Positions 31,092 through 40,728 of a stretch of DNA of 40,967 nt are shown here, piece after piece. The DNA lies in IMG/VR virus record IMGVR_UViG_3300010375_000360, positions 1-40,967 of that record, one strand, 5' to 3'. The stretch is from a virus. The position numbers and the translations under genes were made by a program. The notes beneath the pieces were generated by a model. It made no database searches. It had not been told where the DNA came from and was given only the letters and a program-made list of their open reading frames with translations. Position 1 is the stretch's first letter, and each line of letters starts with the position of its first letter.

Positions 31092-32454
31092 ACCCATTCC
31101 CATAGTAGGAGGTGGTTCAGGTCTGTATGATCCCCCCGTTGACGCAACAACTCTGTACATCCCGGCTCTTGCAGGTCAGGATGTATGGGTTGAGCGTACC
31201 GGATATGGAACATTAAACCCTTCTTCTTACACAGTTGTGGGTGATGGTCATATCAATTTGTTAGGTGGCTTAAAGGTTGGTCTTAACGATCAATACTTTA
31301 TTCACCTGACGGGGTTACAGCTTCCCGGAACACCCGGCTCCTACTCGAATGGATTTAAATCTACAGTAATAAATGCGTTGCTCTTTCGGTTGGGCTGGAT
31401 TCAGCCAACCAGGACAGGGTTTACGCTCGATTCGTTAAATACTACCTCCATAAGTGGTCGGTATTTTAACGATGACAGCTTTCACGCGATTGTTACACCG
31501 GAAAGAATACGACAGGCTCAGGAAGACCCGGACATCACACAAGGCGAGTTTAATGCGAAGCTCTTAACGATGCAGAAAGCCTGCATCTCAAAGGCTTTAA
31601 CGGCAGTGTTCAATAAATCTGAACGCCTTGAACGAACACTGATGTTTGAGCGCTTCGGAAGGAACGATTATAAAAAGGATAATACCGGCGCCTTTGTAGG
31701 TGTCCTACTCAGGCCCGGAAGAAATGAAGGTCTTTCGATTCAGGTCAATAGTGTATCACTATACTTTGACTCAAACGTGACCTTCCCTTTATATCTGTTC
31801 CACGAAGCGAAAAAAACACCGGTATGGTCACAGAATGTTACGGCAGTAGCCGATGAACAAACGGTAGTCAACTTCTCTGAGGTTATCGTAAACTATCTGG
31901 AAAATAACAAAAGCGGTAATTTTTATCTGGGGTATTTCCAAAGCGATTTAGGAACGGCAAAAGCTTACAACGAAATCGTTGAGCGCTTCAACCCGACCTA
32001 CAACTTCGCAATGTATCCGGTAGAAATGGAAGCCAACGGTAACACCATCAACCGCAATAAGATCAGCTACACGTATTCTACACATGGATTCAACGTAGAT
32101 GTGAGCGCCTTCCGCGATCATACGCAACGAATATTAACCAATCCATACCTGTTTGATACGCTGGTTGGGTTGAATATGGCGGCAATGACGGTTGAAATGA
32201 TCAACAACTCAGACCGCGAGAATAAGACGCAACGCATTACACAGGAACAATCAAGCAAGCTATATACCGATCTCCAACTTGCAGGACCTACTGATGAATT
32301 CCCTTACATGGCCGGTTTAAAGAACCAGATTGCCAGGGAAGTCAAACGGGCAAAGGAAGAATTCTTCCCCTGCGAGAAAGTGCAGAACGTGGAACACAAC
32401 ACGAACGACCTGTTGGATTACGGTATGCAGCAACCAGACTTTTTCAGATACTGA
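31084..32454 (+). CDS. Hypothetical virion protein, 456 residues (head-tail region)
   Basis: The N-terminal 90 residues look like a small beta-domain (YIPALAGQDVWVERTGYGTL; GDGHINLLGGLKVGLNDQYF), followed by a helical domain (ALLFRLGWIQ; RIRQAQEDPDITQGEFNAKL) and a longer mixed region. It lies after the capsid and before the putative connector and tail tube, so a neck or head-completion protein, possibly with a decoration-like N-domain, is likely. No known family is recognised. Confidence 0.6.
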   Translation: MIKPIPIVGGGSGLYDPPVDATTLYIPALAGQDVWVERTGYGTLNPSSYTVVGDGHINLLGGLKVGLNDQYFIHLTGLQLPGTPGSYSNGFKSTVINALLFRLGWIQPTRTGFTLDSLNTTSISGRYFNDDSFHAIVTPERIRQAQEDPDITQGEFNAKLLTMQKACISKALTAVFNKSERLERTLMFERFGRNDYKKDNTGAFVGVLLRPGRNEGLSIQVNSVSLYFDSNVTFPLYLFHEAKKTPVWSQNVTAVADEQTVVNFSEVIVNYLENNKSGNFYLGYFQSDLGTAKAYNEIVERFNPTYNFAMYPVEMEANGNTINRNKISYTYSTHGFNVDVSAFRDHTQRILTNPYLFDTLVGLNMAAMTVEMINNSDRENKTQRITQEQSSKLYTDLQLAGPTDEFPYMAGLKNQIAREVKRAKEEFFPCEKVQNVEHNTNDLLDYGMQQPDFFRY

Positions 32455-32999
32455 TGAATATTTTAAAAACAAACCCGGTTGGCCTTGATTGGTACATACA
32501 GCAGGCGCAAATCCAGCTGTATAATGGCCTTTTAACCCAGTGGAGTTTGACCGAAGATCAGTACATGAGTTATGGACGCTGTTACCGGAACAAGAAAGAC
32601 AATGGGTATATAGCAGAAGCATATAAGGGTCCGGACTATACTGAAGTGTACTGGGATGATAATTTAACCGCTTTGTCTTTCTGGGGCATCAGTGACCGGA
32701 TAGAAATTATGAGCGGTAATAAAGTACCCATTCACATGGTGATGTTCGTGAACCTTTCGAAAATTAAACCCTCTATCCTGCACAGACCGGATGAAGAAGC
32801 TCGGCAGGATGTGGATTATGTTATGGGCCAGAATGTTTTCGGTATGCATTACGTCAGTCAGGAGTTATGGCTTGAAAACGTGCTAAGAGAATATCCGGGA
32901 ACGCGGCGTGATGACCGGTTAAAGATGGTCGATATGTATCCTATTCATTGTTTCCGCTTCAATTACAATCTATTTTATAACCCGAATAAAACGTGTTAA
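32454..32999 (+). CDS. Putative head-tail connector or tail terminator, 181 residues
   Basis: It overlaps the previous stop by one base and precedes the tail tube gene. Its central part (HMVMFVNLSKIKPSILHRPD) and C-terminal FGMHYVSQELWLENVLREYP are alpha/beta. Position and size fit a tail terminator or connector. It resembles a protein of Bacteroidetes phages, but I cannot name the family. Confidence 0.6.
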   Translation: MNILKTNPVGLDWYIQQAQIQLYNGLLTQWSLTEDQYMSYGRCYRNKKDNGYIAEAYKGPDYTEVYWDDNLTALSFWGISDRIEIMSGNKVPIHMVMFVNLSKIKPSILHRPDEEARQDVDYVMGQNVFGMHYVSQELWLENVLREYPGTRRDDRLKMVDMYPIHCFRFNYNLFYNPNKTC

Positions 33000-33002
33000 C
33001 AT

Positions 33003-33953
33003 ATGTCACTTAATCTTTGCGGATCGATAGGCGACAATACAGGCCCGGTTTCATGCGATGTAACCAGGGGCGTCCCTAAGTTCCCTTTTGTTGGTGGTAA
33101 AGTATTTCAGCCTTCTGATTATGCCAGCCCGACAGCATTTGCAACGGCTTTCAAAGCGGCCGCTAAACTGGCCAAAGGCGATACTTCAAAACTTTTCCCA
33201 TTCCCCGAGATTCAGGGTAATGCGGATAAAACCGATGCCAACAAAGAAGGCACGCTCGGTTATGGCTTCAAGCAGGTATTATTGGAAGGCCGGCCTGCCT
33301 ATGAGTTCGATGTACTGATTGGCCAAACGCTGTTTCAGAAACTGCGTAAGTTCAACAGAACCATTGCGCCGGTATTCATCGCTGACGATGCAAATAACAT
33401 CTGGGGCGTCGCGAAATCTGACGGCACATTCGTTGGGAACGATGCTTACATTTTTGTTACCGGTAATCCGTTCGGCGACGGCGCAAAGAACATCACAGCT
33501 AAAATCACCTTCAGCTTTGTAAGTGTGAGTGATTTCAACGATTCAAGCGCTTATTTCCCGTTGAATTTTAACCCCAATGAGGTTAAGGGCCTGCTCGATG
33601 TCGTATTAAGCGAAGCTACAGCGCATTCAACCAATGTGTACCACATAGCGGCTAATGTGCTCACAGCCAAACTCGGCACATCCATCAACGTCGCCTCCAC
33701 ATTCGGTACCGATCTGGCGTCAGCGGCTTTATGGACGCTGGTAAAAGATACTGATGGTACATCGGTAACAATCACGTCGGTAGCGTTGAATTCCGGTGGT
33801 ACTTATTTTGATTTCACCATCGATTCAACGGCTTATACAGCACTCTCATCTGGCGCAAAACTACGCGTAGGATTGGCTGCTCCCGCCACACTCGATGCGG
33901 CTGGCGTCACCGGCGTTGAAGCTCCTGATTATCTCATTATAACTAAACCGTAA
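33003..33953 (+). CDS. Major tail tube protein with C-terminal Ig-like domain
   Basis: 316 residues. The N-terminal part (residues 1-190) is beta-rich with a tube-like pattern (VLLEGRPAYEFDVLIGQTLF; NAYIFVTGNPFGDG-like turns). The C-terminal part (about 200-316) is Ser/Thr/Ala-rich with alternating strands (NSGGTYFDFTIDSTAYTALS), as in Ig-like domains appended to tail proteins. The call is by position between connector and tape measure and by composition. Confidence 0.65.
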   Translation: MSLNLCGSIGDNTGPVSCDVTRGVPKFPFVGGKVFQPSDYASPTAFATAFKAAAKLAKGDTSKLFPFPEIQGNADKTDANKEGTLGYGFKQVLLEGRPAYEFDVLIGQTLFQKLRKFNRTIAPVFIADDANNIWGVAKSDGTFVGNDAYIFVTGNPFGDGAKNITAKITFSFVSVSDFNDSSAYFPLNFNPNEVKGLLDVVLSEATAHSTNVYHIAANVLTAKLGTSINVASTFGTDLASAALWTLVKDTDGTSVTITSVALNSGGTYFDFTIDSTAYTALSSGAKLRVGLAAPATLDAAGVTGVEAPDYLIITKP

Positions 33954-34180
33954 TGAAGTACAAAGGAATAGGCTTTAACGGTCCTCACCTGGCGGCTATG
34001 CCTTACAAACAATTTGAAAAGGAAGTTAGCCACCAGCTGACAAAAGAGGAAGCCAAAGAGCTGTACGGGCTCTTGCAGCTTAAGTACGACAAACAGGAGG
34101 TTAAAGATGTCGACGATTGTATCACTATACCAACGCCTGCAGAATCTGGATACCGACAAGGTGATTCAGACGAGCCTTGA
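33953..34180 (+). CDS. Small tail-region protein, 75 residues
   Basis: Starts at the base where the tail tube stop ends (one-base overlap). Helical middle (HQLTKEEAKELYGLLQLKYD), acidic end. Its last 74 bases are shared with the start of the next gene in another frame, and its codons KQEVKDV carry the next gene's AGGAGG. Possibly a chaperone-type protein. Unknown. Confidence 0.55.
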   Translation: MKYKGIGFNGPHLAAMPYKQFEKEVSHQLTKEEAKELYGLLQLKYDKQEVKDVDDCITIPTPAESGYRQGDSDEP

Positions 34181-34559
34181 ACAGACCAAAGATGCACTGG
34201 CTGATTTGAACATTGAGCAGATGCACCATGGATTGAACAGGGATGGCGAAAAGATCGGGGAATACCGGAGTGAGGCCTATGCGGAGGAAAAGAACAGAAT
34301 CAACCCGCTGCCCGGTTTTGGTATTCCCGATTTAAAACTTACAGGGGCCTTTTACCGGGCTACGAAAGTGGTTATAGGTGGTGACAATATCACAATCGAT
34401 TCGGATGATGAAAAGTCTGATGAATTGCAGGAAAAATATGGAAAAGAAATTTTTGGACTGAGTGGTGTCTATAAACGGGAATATTTGAATGAAAGTTTAG
34501 GGCCGGTTTTCAGAAAATCTATTACGGATGTAATCGGGTTAAAATTTGGTGGATTATGA
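34107..34559 (+). CDS. Putative tail completion/neck protein, 150 residues
   Basis: The ATG at 34107 has AGGAGG ten bases upstream. The N-terminal helix region (VSLYQRLQNLDTDKVIQTSL) and the segment IGEYRSEAYAEEKNR resemble tail-completion or neck proteins. The middle PDLKLTGAFYRATKVVIGGD is strand-rich. The call is tentative. It overlaps the previous ORF by 74 bases and the next by four. Confidence 0.6.
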   Translation: MSTIVSLYQRLQNLDTDKVIQTSLEQTKDALADLNIEQMHHGLNRDGEKIGEYRSEAYAEEKNRINPLPGFGIPDLKLTGAFYRATKVVIGGDNITIDSDDEKSDELQEKYGKEIFGLSGVYKREYLNESLGPVFRKSITDVIGLKFGGL

Positions 34560-34777
34560 ATGGATGCGAAGGTTGTCATATATTTGCTAACGGTCAGGCT
34601 GCTGCAATAAAAGCAGTCCGGGACGCGGCAAATAATTATGCAAAGGAACAGGGCGTTTCAATGGCTATTTGGCAAGAGGGATTCGACTGGTTCTACGGGC
34701 CAGCCGCCACCGCCATTAAAGCCGGAAAGCCCGTCCGGGACATACTACCGTTCAATCAGCAATCTACCTCTATATAA
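34556..34777 (+). CDS. Small protein before the tape measure, 73 residues
   Basis: Starts in an ATGA overlap with the previous gene. Helical (ANGQAAAIKAVRDAANNYAK) then FDWFYGPAATAIKAGKPVRD. Its 3' half overlaps the next frame. The pair occupies the place of the tail assembly chaperones of long-tailed phages. Confidence 0.55.
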   Translation: MNGCEGCHIFANGQAAAIKAVRDAANNYAKEQGVSMAIWQEGFDWFYGPAATAIKAGKPVRDILPFNQQSTSI

Positions 34778-35375
34778 ATACCGCGATTGCGTCGTAAACA
34801 AGAATCTTTCAGCTCTTATAATTACGGGTTTCCCTTCTGAGCAGGATTTAAGCCTTGCATGGATGGATATTCAGCAGCAGTACGCTGATGTAATCGGTGA
34901 CCAGGAGCAAAAGAATTATGTAAATGCTCTTAAAGAGGTTGCGTTACTGAATGCTACCATGGTTCAGATCGGCATTTGTATTGAATGGATAGGTAGATGT
35001 ATGTCGCATTTACCACATCCGGACGTACAAGCATATGTTGACCGGTTCGCCGGTGATCTGAATAGTTTCCTCGATGCGGCTTTTGTGTTTGATTACAAAG
35101 ATCCCGATACATATCAGGAAAATCTTGTAAAAGCGGCAAGGCGATCAAAAGGAATAAAACTTGCACTCGATGTAGCTCAGGCGAATCTGGAAGCCCTTAA
35201 AGGAGTTCACGAAAAACAGGAAGCCCCAACAGACGCATACTTTCAAAATATTCTCATCAACCTGTCCGATGCGGCAGGCTACTACATTACAGACACCATT
35301 ACAGTCTTGGAATTCGCACAACGAATAAAAAGACTGAACGATGGCAGAGGAACTAATCTCAAGTTACATAGATAG
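34638..35375 (+). CDS. Putative tail assembly chaperone-region protein; start uncertain
   Basis: The reading frame from 34638 gives 245 residues, but its first 35 (for example PPPPLKPESPSG) look like an out-of-frame reading of the preceding gene. The native-looking sequence begins near 34747 (YRSISNLPLYKYRDCVVNKN). No ATG, GTG or TTG lies near that point in frame. Either a non-standard start is used, or ribosomes shift from the upstream gene (+1 or -2) to enter it. The body is helical (YADVIGDQEQKNYVNALKEV). It overlaps the tape measure start by 35 bases. Confidence 0.55.
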   Translation: MQRNRAFQWLFGKRDSTGSTGQPPPPLKPESPSGTYYRSISNLPLYKYRDCVVNKNLSALIITGFPSEQDLSLAWMDIQQQYADVIGDQEQKNYVNALKEVALLNATMVQIGICIEWIGRCMSHLPHPDVQAYVDRFAGDLNSFLDAAFVFDYKDPDTYQENLVKAARRSKGIKLALDVAQANLEALKGVHEKQEAPTDAYFQNILINLSDAAGYYITDTITVLEFAQRIKRLNDGRGTNLKLHR

Positions 35376-38300
35376 ATCGGCTATTAAAGCCGACACGGAT
35401 TTTTTGCTCACTCAGTTAAAAAGCGTTGCGGATGCCTATACGTCATTAAGTGGGTCTAAAGTAAATCTCTCCTTTGCAAATGGCATACAGTCCACGACTA
35501 GCAACCTTAACTCCCTTAATCAATCTTTAAAACAAACCGCAACCGCCTCAAATCAGGCGGGTACTGCCATTGGTAATATGGCGAAAGAGCAGGCTGCGGC
35601 CGCAAAAGCTGCTTTAGCTGAACAAAAAATTAATGATCAACTCTCAAATGATTATCTACAACTTAGCAAGGCATATAACGACGCTGCCTTAAAGTATAAA
35701 AACTACGCGCTTACTTTAGGCGCCAATCATCCTATTACGCTACAGGCACAACAGGAGGCCATTCAAATGGGTAACACGCTAAAGGAACTTGATGCAGGCG
35801 TGGGTCAATACGGTCGTAATGTCGGTAACTATTCCAGTGCATTTCAAGGGTACGCCAATACGTTACGTGGCTTAAGAGGCCCTACAAAATTATTGGGTGA
35901 GGCATTGGGCTTCAGTGCAACTCAGGCCGACCAGTTCAGATTAATTATAGAACACTCCTTTCAGGGGTTAGCGGCTATTTTTCGCGGAAAAGAAGCGAAA
36001 GCAGCGGCTGAATCAGCAGACGCAGCAGCAACCACAGCTGCTACTCAGGCTGAGGCATTAAACAGCGCAGCAGTGGCAACCAACACAACCGAATTGGAAG
36101 CTAATGCAGCCGCCACAGCAGTGAGTACTACTTCTGTTGAAGCTAATGCCACAGCCGTCGAGGCCAGTGCGGTAGCTGCAGGCACCGCATCAACCGCCAT
36201 GAGGATATTTAATAGCGTTTTGAAGTTCTCAGGAATTGGGCTGGCTATTGCCGGTATCGGATACCTGGTTTACCTGTTTTTAAAAGCAAAAGACGCCGTA
36301 GATGGATCGGAAGACGCCTTCCGAAAATCACAGGACACGTTAAAAGTTTATAACGAGACTTTAGACAAAACCGGCGATGGTTTTGCCAAAGCGGTTGAAG
36401 AAGTCGATAGTCTTCGCATCAACATAGATTTAGCCAAAAACGGTTTTCTTCAGAAAGACGATGTGCTGAGACAATACAACGAAACAATCGGTAAAACAAC
36501 CGGTTACGTTAAAGACCTAGATGAAGCAGAACAACAGTTAGAAAAGAATGCAGACGCCTATATAAAATTCACCTTACTCAAAGCGGCAGCCTCTATGGCA
36601 TTGCAGGACGCTGCGAAAATTGCGGCTGACAGACAAAAGGAGATCATTGAAAAACAAAGCTCATTTGATTTCAATGTTCGCGGGCAGGAAGGACTTTCAG
36701 AAGCGCTTAAAAACAACCAAGAATACCAAAAACTTAACGATCAGGCTGTAGATGAACTAAAGAAATTCGGCAAGGCGTCAGATGAAACAGAGAAAAAATT
36801 AGATGCGTTAAAAAATAAAATCTCCCAGGGGTTAATCGATCCGGAAAAAGGCAAAGAACAAAAAACGCTTGAAGATGTAGCGAAAGACTTACAGCAGCAA
36901 GCCGCTGAATTAGCGAAGGAGTTTAATTTTAATTTCTTCGGTAGCGATCAGGCTTCATTGAAGAACTACACGAAAAAGTTTTTTGCCGATGATTTAAAGG
37001 AGCAGGAAGAAGAATTAAAAAAAGTGTCAGAATCGGAAACCGTTTATCTCAACAAACGGTTAGAAGCCCGGCAACAAGCCTTCGCCATAGAATATAAAAT
37101 AATTCAGGGACAAAGTAATGCCGAAATCGCAGGCGAAAAAGAAAAACTCAATGAGGTTCTCAATAACGTCAAATCTTCCACAAATGAGAGGCTGAATGCA
37201 CAAAGGGAATACTCTGCTAAGGTATCTGACATAAATGAAAAAAGAGATTTTTTAGAAAAAGACGCATTTAGAAAATTAACAATAGACCTTGGCCTAATCC
37301 GTCGCAGTCAAATCGACAATGATCTTGCTCTTGTAAAACAGGAGCAGCAGGAGATTGCTGAATACGATAAAAAGATCGAAGCTGCGAGAATTAAAAAGAT
37401 GCAGGATGATGCGAAGAAAAAACAAGATCAAAATAGCATCGAGAGGGATGATGAGTTACATGCGCTGGATGTAAGATATCAGGAGGGATTGATCAAAGAA
37501 GATGAATATCAACTCGAACGTTTCAAAATCGAGCAAACTTATTCTATAAAGTCCCAAAAAATCTTATTAGATAGTTTGGATGATCAGATTAAGCTTGCAA
37601 AAGAAAAAGGACAGGACACTGTCGCTCTTGAAAAGCAAATTGCAGACGCAAAAGCTAAAATTGATGAAGACCTGACGAATAAGCTTCTAGAAAACAGGGA
37701 AAAACTGAAAGAAAAAGAAAGGGAAGTTGCTACTGCAGTAATTGGCGGTATTAAGCAACTGGTTGATGACGGCTATGATAGGCAGAAAAACGCATTGCAG
37801 GACCAGGTAAACGCCATAGATGCTAAAACTCAAAAAGAAATCGATGCCGTAAATCAATCTGTTTTGAGTGAGCAGGATAAAGCGGCAAAAATCGCTACCA
37901 TAAATGCCACAGCGAACGCCCAGAAGCAGCAGTTAGCGAACAGACAAAAAGAAGAAGATGTTAAGAAAGCCCAATTTGATAAACTGATTGCCATCTTTCA
38001 AATTGGGGTAGAAACAACAAAAACGGTCACTGAATTGACGCAAAAAGCCGCTTTGGCTAAGGCTGCAGCGGCAGGATTTTACGCTTCTGGCAATCCAATA
38101 CAAGGCGGCATAGCCGCGGCCAGTGCTGCATCTATTGCTGCACAAATCCCGCTTGCCATAGCCAGCGGCGCCATTGAAGCCGGATTAATCGCTGCCCAAC
38201 CGATACCAAAATATAAAACCGGTACCTCTAATCACCCTGGTGGTCCCTTCTATGCCGGTGATGGTGGACGGTCAGAAATAGTAATTGGTCCTGACGGCAC

Positions 38301-38601
38301 CGCCTTCATTACGCCGTCAGTTCCTACACTGTACGATATGCCACAGGGCACTATCGTATTGCCTGATGCTAATAAGGAAATTGAAAAGTCCTTCAATGTG
38401 ATGTATAAGGGCGTATCGCCCGCACAAAATCAATCATCGGATCTACAAATAAGAATATTGTCGAAGAAGCTCGACGCGGTGATAAATGCGATTGAGGCAA
38501 AACCTGTTGCAAACATTAAGAACACATGGAGAGGGGTGGAGACAAGCTTTGAGAACGCAAGCCGGCAATGGGAATATATTAACCGAAACACACAAAGTTA
38601 A
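35341..38601 (+). CDS. Tape measure protein
   Basis: At 1086 residues this is the longest gene in the window. It sets tail length and is threaded in the tail lumen. The N-terminal half is helical and Gln/Ala-rich, with an extreme Ala run region at about residues 220-285 (AEALNSAAVATNTTELEANA). A hydrophobic segment follows (FSGIGLAIAGIGYLVYLF, about 297-314). Then come a long charged coiled coil (DDLKEQEEELKKVSESETVY and many repeats) and a C-terminal Gly/Ala-rich part (GIAAASAASIAAQIPLAIAS), typical of tape measures. From the length rule of about 1.5 angstrom per residue, a tail of roughly 160 nm is expected. Confidence 0.9.
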   Translation: MAEELISSYIDRSAIKADTDFLLTQLKSVADAYTSLSGSKVNLSFANGIQSTTSNLNSLNQSLKQTATASNQAGTAIGNMAKEQAAAAKAALAEQKINDQLSNDYLQLSKAYNDAALKYKNYALTLGANHPITLQAQQEAIQMGNTLKELDAGVGQYGRNVGNYSSAFQGYANTLRGLRGPTKLLGEALGFSATQADQFRLIIEHSFQGLAAIFRGKEAKAAAESADAAATTAATQAEALNSAAVATNTTELEANAAATAVSTTSVEANATAVEASAVAAGTASTAMRIFNSVLKFSGIGLAIAGIGYLVYLFLKAKDAVDGSEDAFRKSQDTLKVYNETLDKTGDGFAKAVEEVDSLRINIDLAKNGFLQKDDVLRQYNETIGKTTGYVKDLDEAEQQLEKNADAYIKFTLLKAAASMALQDAAKIAADRQKEIIEKQSSFDFNVRGQEGLSEALKNNQEYQKLNDQAVDELKKFGKASDETEKKLDALKNKISQGLIDPEKGKEQKTLEDVAKDLQQQAAELAKEFNFNFFGSDQASLKNYTKKFFADDLKEQEEELKKVSESETVYLNKRLEARQQAFAIEYKIIQGQSNAEIAGEKEKLNEVLNNVKSSTNERLNAQREYSAKVSDINEKRDFLEKDAFRKLTIDLGLIRRSQIDNDLALVKQEQQEIAEYDKKIEAARIKKMQDDAKKKQDQNSIERDDELHALDVRYQEGLIKEDEYQLERFKIEQTYSIKSQKILLDSLDDQIKLAKEKGQDTVALEKQIADAKAKIDEDLTNKLLENREKLKEKEREVATAVIGGIKQLVDDGYDRQKNALQDQVNAIDAKTQKEIDAVNQSVLSEQDKAAKIATINATANAQKQQLANRQKEEDVKKAQFDKLIAIFQIGVETTKTVTELTQKAALAKAAAAGFYASGNPIQGGIAAASAASIAAQIPLAIASGAIEAGLIAAQPIPKYKTGTSNHPGGPFYAGDGGRSEIVIGPDGTAFITPSVPTLYDMPQGTIVLPDANKEIEKSFNVMYKGVSPAQNQSSDLQIRILSKKLDAVINAIEAKPVANIKNTWRGVETSFENASRQWEYINRNTQS

Positions 38602-40728
38602 ATGCAGGGGCCAGATTTTTTATATTTTCTCATGAACGATCAAAACCAGTTCTATTACATCAATGGAACGCAGGTTTTAACATCTGGCATGCCCAAACCA
38701 TTAACCTATACTCCTGATGGTTGGCAGGATATATCGATCTTTTTCGAACGCAATAAAAAGTACTTCGCTATCGACCGGTCGTTTACCATCCCGATGAATT
38801 TTGTGGAAGATGGGGCAAGGATTTTAAAATACTTGTTCTATGTACTCGGCGTAGAAGCGCCTTGTTACCTGATGATCGCTGAACAAGTACTTGATTTTGA
38901 CGGTACTACTTTTGGATTCCGATATCAGAAGATGTACAAAGGTCAAATTGACTTTTCTACATTTAAGCATATCGGCCCAAAGGTTACAGTTAACATCATG
39001 GAAGGTGAATTGGTAAAGCTTATCAAGGCTTACGAAAGCACTGAGTATGAAATACCGCTCGATACGCCCGAGGCCATACAAATAGAAATGGATGGCCTGA
39101 AGTTGAAGAAATCAGCAAATTATTCGACGCTTGATATTGAATTAACCGGTGCCGGGTTGGTTGTCCATACACCGCCGATTACTTTTTTGAATGAAGAAGG
39201 GTTTAATGTAGGCATCTCTTTTGATTCTGAAAACTTTGGAGACACAACCCCGGATATTGTCCACAATCAGACCGGCCAGGATATAACTTTTAACATCTCC
39301 GGATCTGTACCGTTCCAGACGGAATACGGGTCGCATCAGTATAAGCTTGAAATAAGGCGGCGAAGGGTAGACAACAGCAATGAAATTCTTTTTCAGGACA
39401 CATTAAATGTATCAGATAACGTACAATACAGCATTCCTTTCAATCTGGATGTGACTTTGTTAAATGGAGAGCAATTGTTTTTTGTAGGGTTCTATCTCGC
39501 AGACGTGTCACCTGCGAATCTCGATAGGCTGAAAATGAAATATTTTGCAGCAGATATTAAGGTATCACTTGATTTTACCTATAGAACGACTACGATCAAG
39601 GCCTATCAGCCGCTTGTTCTTTTGCAAAAACTTATTGCTAAGGTAACAAACGGCAAATACCAGGCAACTAGCTCACTGCTGGCATCAAACCTAAATATGC
39701 TTACTTCCGGTGATGGGCTGCGTGGGTTGTCTGGTGCGGTAATCAAAATAAGCCTGTTAAAGTTTTTTAAGCTATTCGACTTACTCGAAGATGCAGCCAT
39801 GGGCATACGCGATAATACGCTTGTTTTTGAGACAAAAAAATATTGGTATGATGAATCAACTGTAATTGATTTAGGCAGCGTATCAAACTTACAAGTGTCT
39901 CAGGCTACAGATTATTTATTCAGCGCTATTAATATTGGCTTTCCAAATCAGAATTACAATATAGCGCTGGGCGACGTAAACGGTAAATTAGAACCAAGTG
40001 TTACGCAAACATATACTACTGGAATCACTTGCGTACAAAATGTGCTCGATTTAACCACGGATGTGCGTGGCGATATGTTCGGTATCGAGTTTACGCGTAT
40101 AAATCTTGACCATAAGACCACGACGGACAGTAGTAGTGATAATAATTCTTTTGTTATCCGCTGTGCTCCTTTAGCTGCCGGAGAAACAGTTTACAAGCTT
40201 GACCGCTCCTTAAATCAATATGCTTCTATTGTTATCGATCCGTCTTACAATATGGATGCGGCCACACAAACGCAATTGATTAATGCTTTTGATAAAAATA
40301 CTGCCTTTAATCTCGCGATTACACCAAAACAATGCCTTTATAAAAAAAGTGCTTTCATTCATGGTTGTTTGCGCAGCAGAGACGCGAGTTATCTAACTTA
40401 TCAGGTATCAGATAAATTTCCATTGCTAAAAGTAGCTGTACCCGGTCAACGGGTAGTCTACGAGCGCGACAATGTCCGTACTGGGGATTTGGATCAGCCT
40501 TATTTTACTGATATTCTTTATGAATTCGAAACAAAAGTCCCCATCAATTTACAAGACGTTCTTAATGTGAATCCCATTCAGGCATTTCAATACGAATATC
40601 AGGGAGTAGTTCAAAAGGGAATTAACCAGAAGATTGGCATGCAGCCGGCAGTTCAGAAATCCCAAACGTGGCAACTTTTGGGACTTCCCGAAAACGATCT
40701 TTCACAATTAATTGAAGTTTGGATATGA
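38602..40728 (+). CDS. Distal tail/baseplate protein, 708 residues
   Basis: The start codon directly follows the tape measure stop. The N-terminal part has strand-rich segments (YYINGTQVLTSGMPKPLTYT; DISIFFERNKKYFAIDRSFT), as in distal tail adaptors of Bacteroidetes phages. The middle and end are beta-rich. Being first after the tape measure fits a distal tail or hub role. It overlaps the next start by four bases. Confidence 0.7.
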   Translation: MQGPDFLYFLMNDQNQFYYINGTQVLTSGMPKPLTYTPDGWQDISIFFERNKKYFAIDRSFTIPMNFVEDGARILKYLFYVLGVEAPCYLMIAEQVLDFDGTTFGFRYQKMYKGQIDFSTFKHIGPKVTVNIMEGELVKLIKAYESTEYEIPLDTPEAIQIEMDGLKLKKSANYSTLDIELTGAGLVVHTPPITFLNEEGFNVGISFDSENFGDTTPDIVHNQTGQDITFNISGSVPFQTEYGSHQYKLEIRRRRVDNSNEILFQDTLNVSDNVQYSIPFNLDVTLLNGEQLFFVGFYLADVSPANLDRLKMKYFAADIKVSLDFTYRTTTIKAYQPLVLLQKLIAKVTNGKYQATSSLLASNLNMLTSGDGLRGLSGAVIKISLLKFFKLFDLLEDAAMGIRDNTLVFETKKYWYDESTVIDLGSVSNLQVSQATDYLFSAINIGFPNQNYNIALGDVNGKLEPSVTQTYTTGITCVQNVLDLTTDVRGDMFGIEFTRINLDHKTTTDSSSDNNSFVIRCAPLAAGETVYKLDRSLNQYASIVIDPSYNMDAATQTQLINAFDKNTAFNLAITPKQCLYKKSAFIHGCLRSRDASYLTYQVSDKFPLLKVAVPGQRVVYERDNVRTGDLDQPYFTDILYEFETKVPINLQDVLNVNPIQAFQYEYQGVVQKGINQKIGMQPAVQKSQTWQLLGLPENDLSQLIEVWI

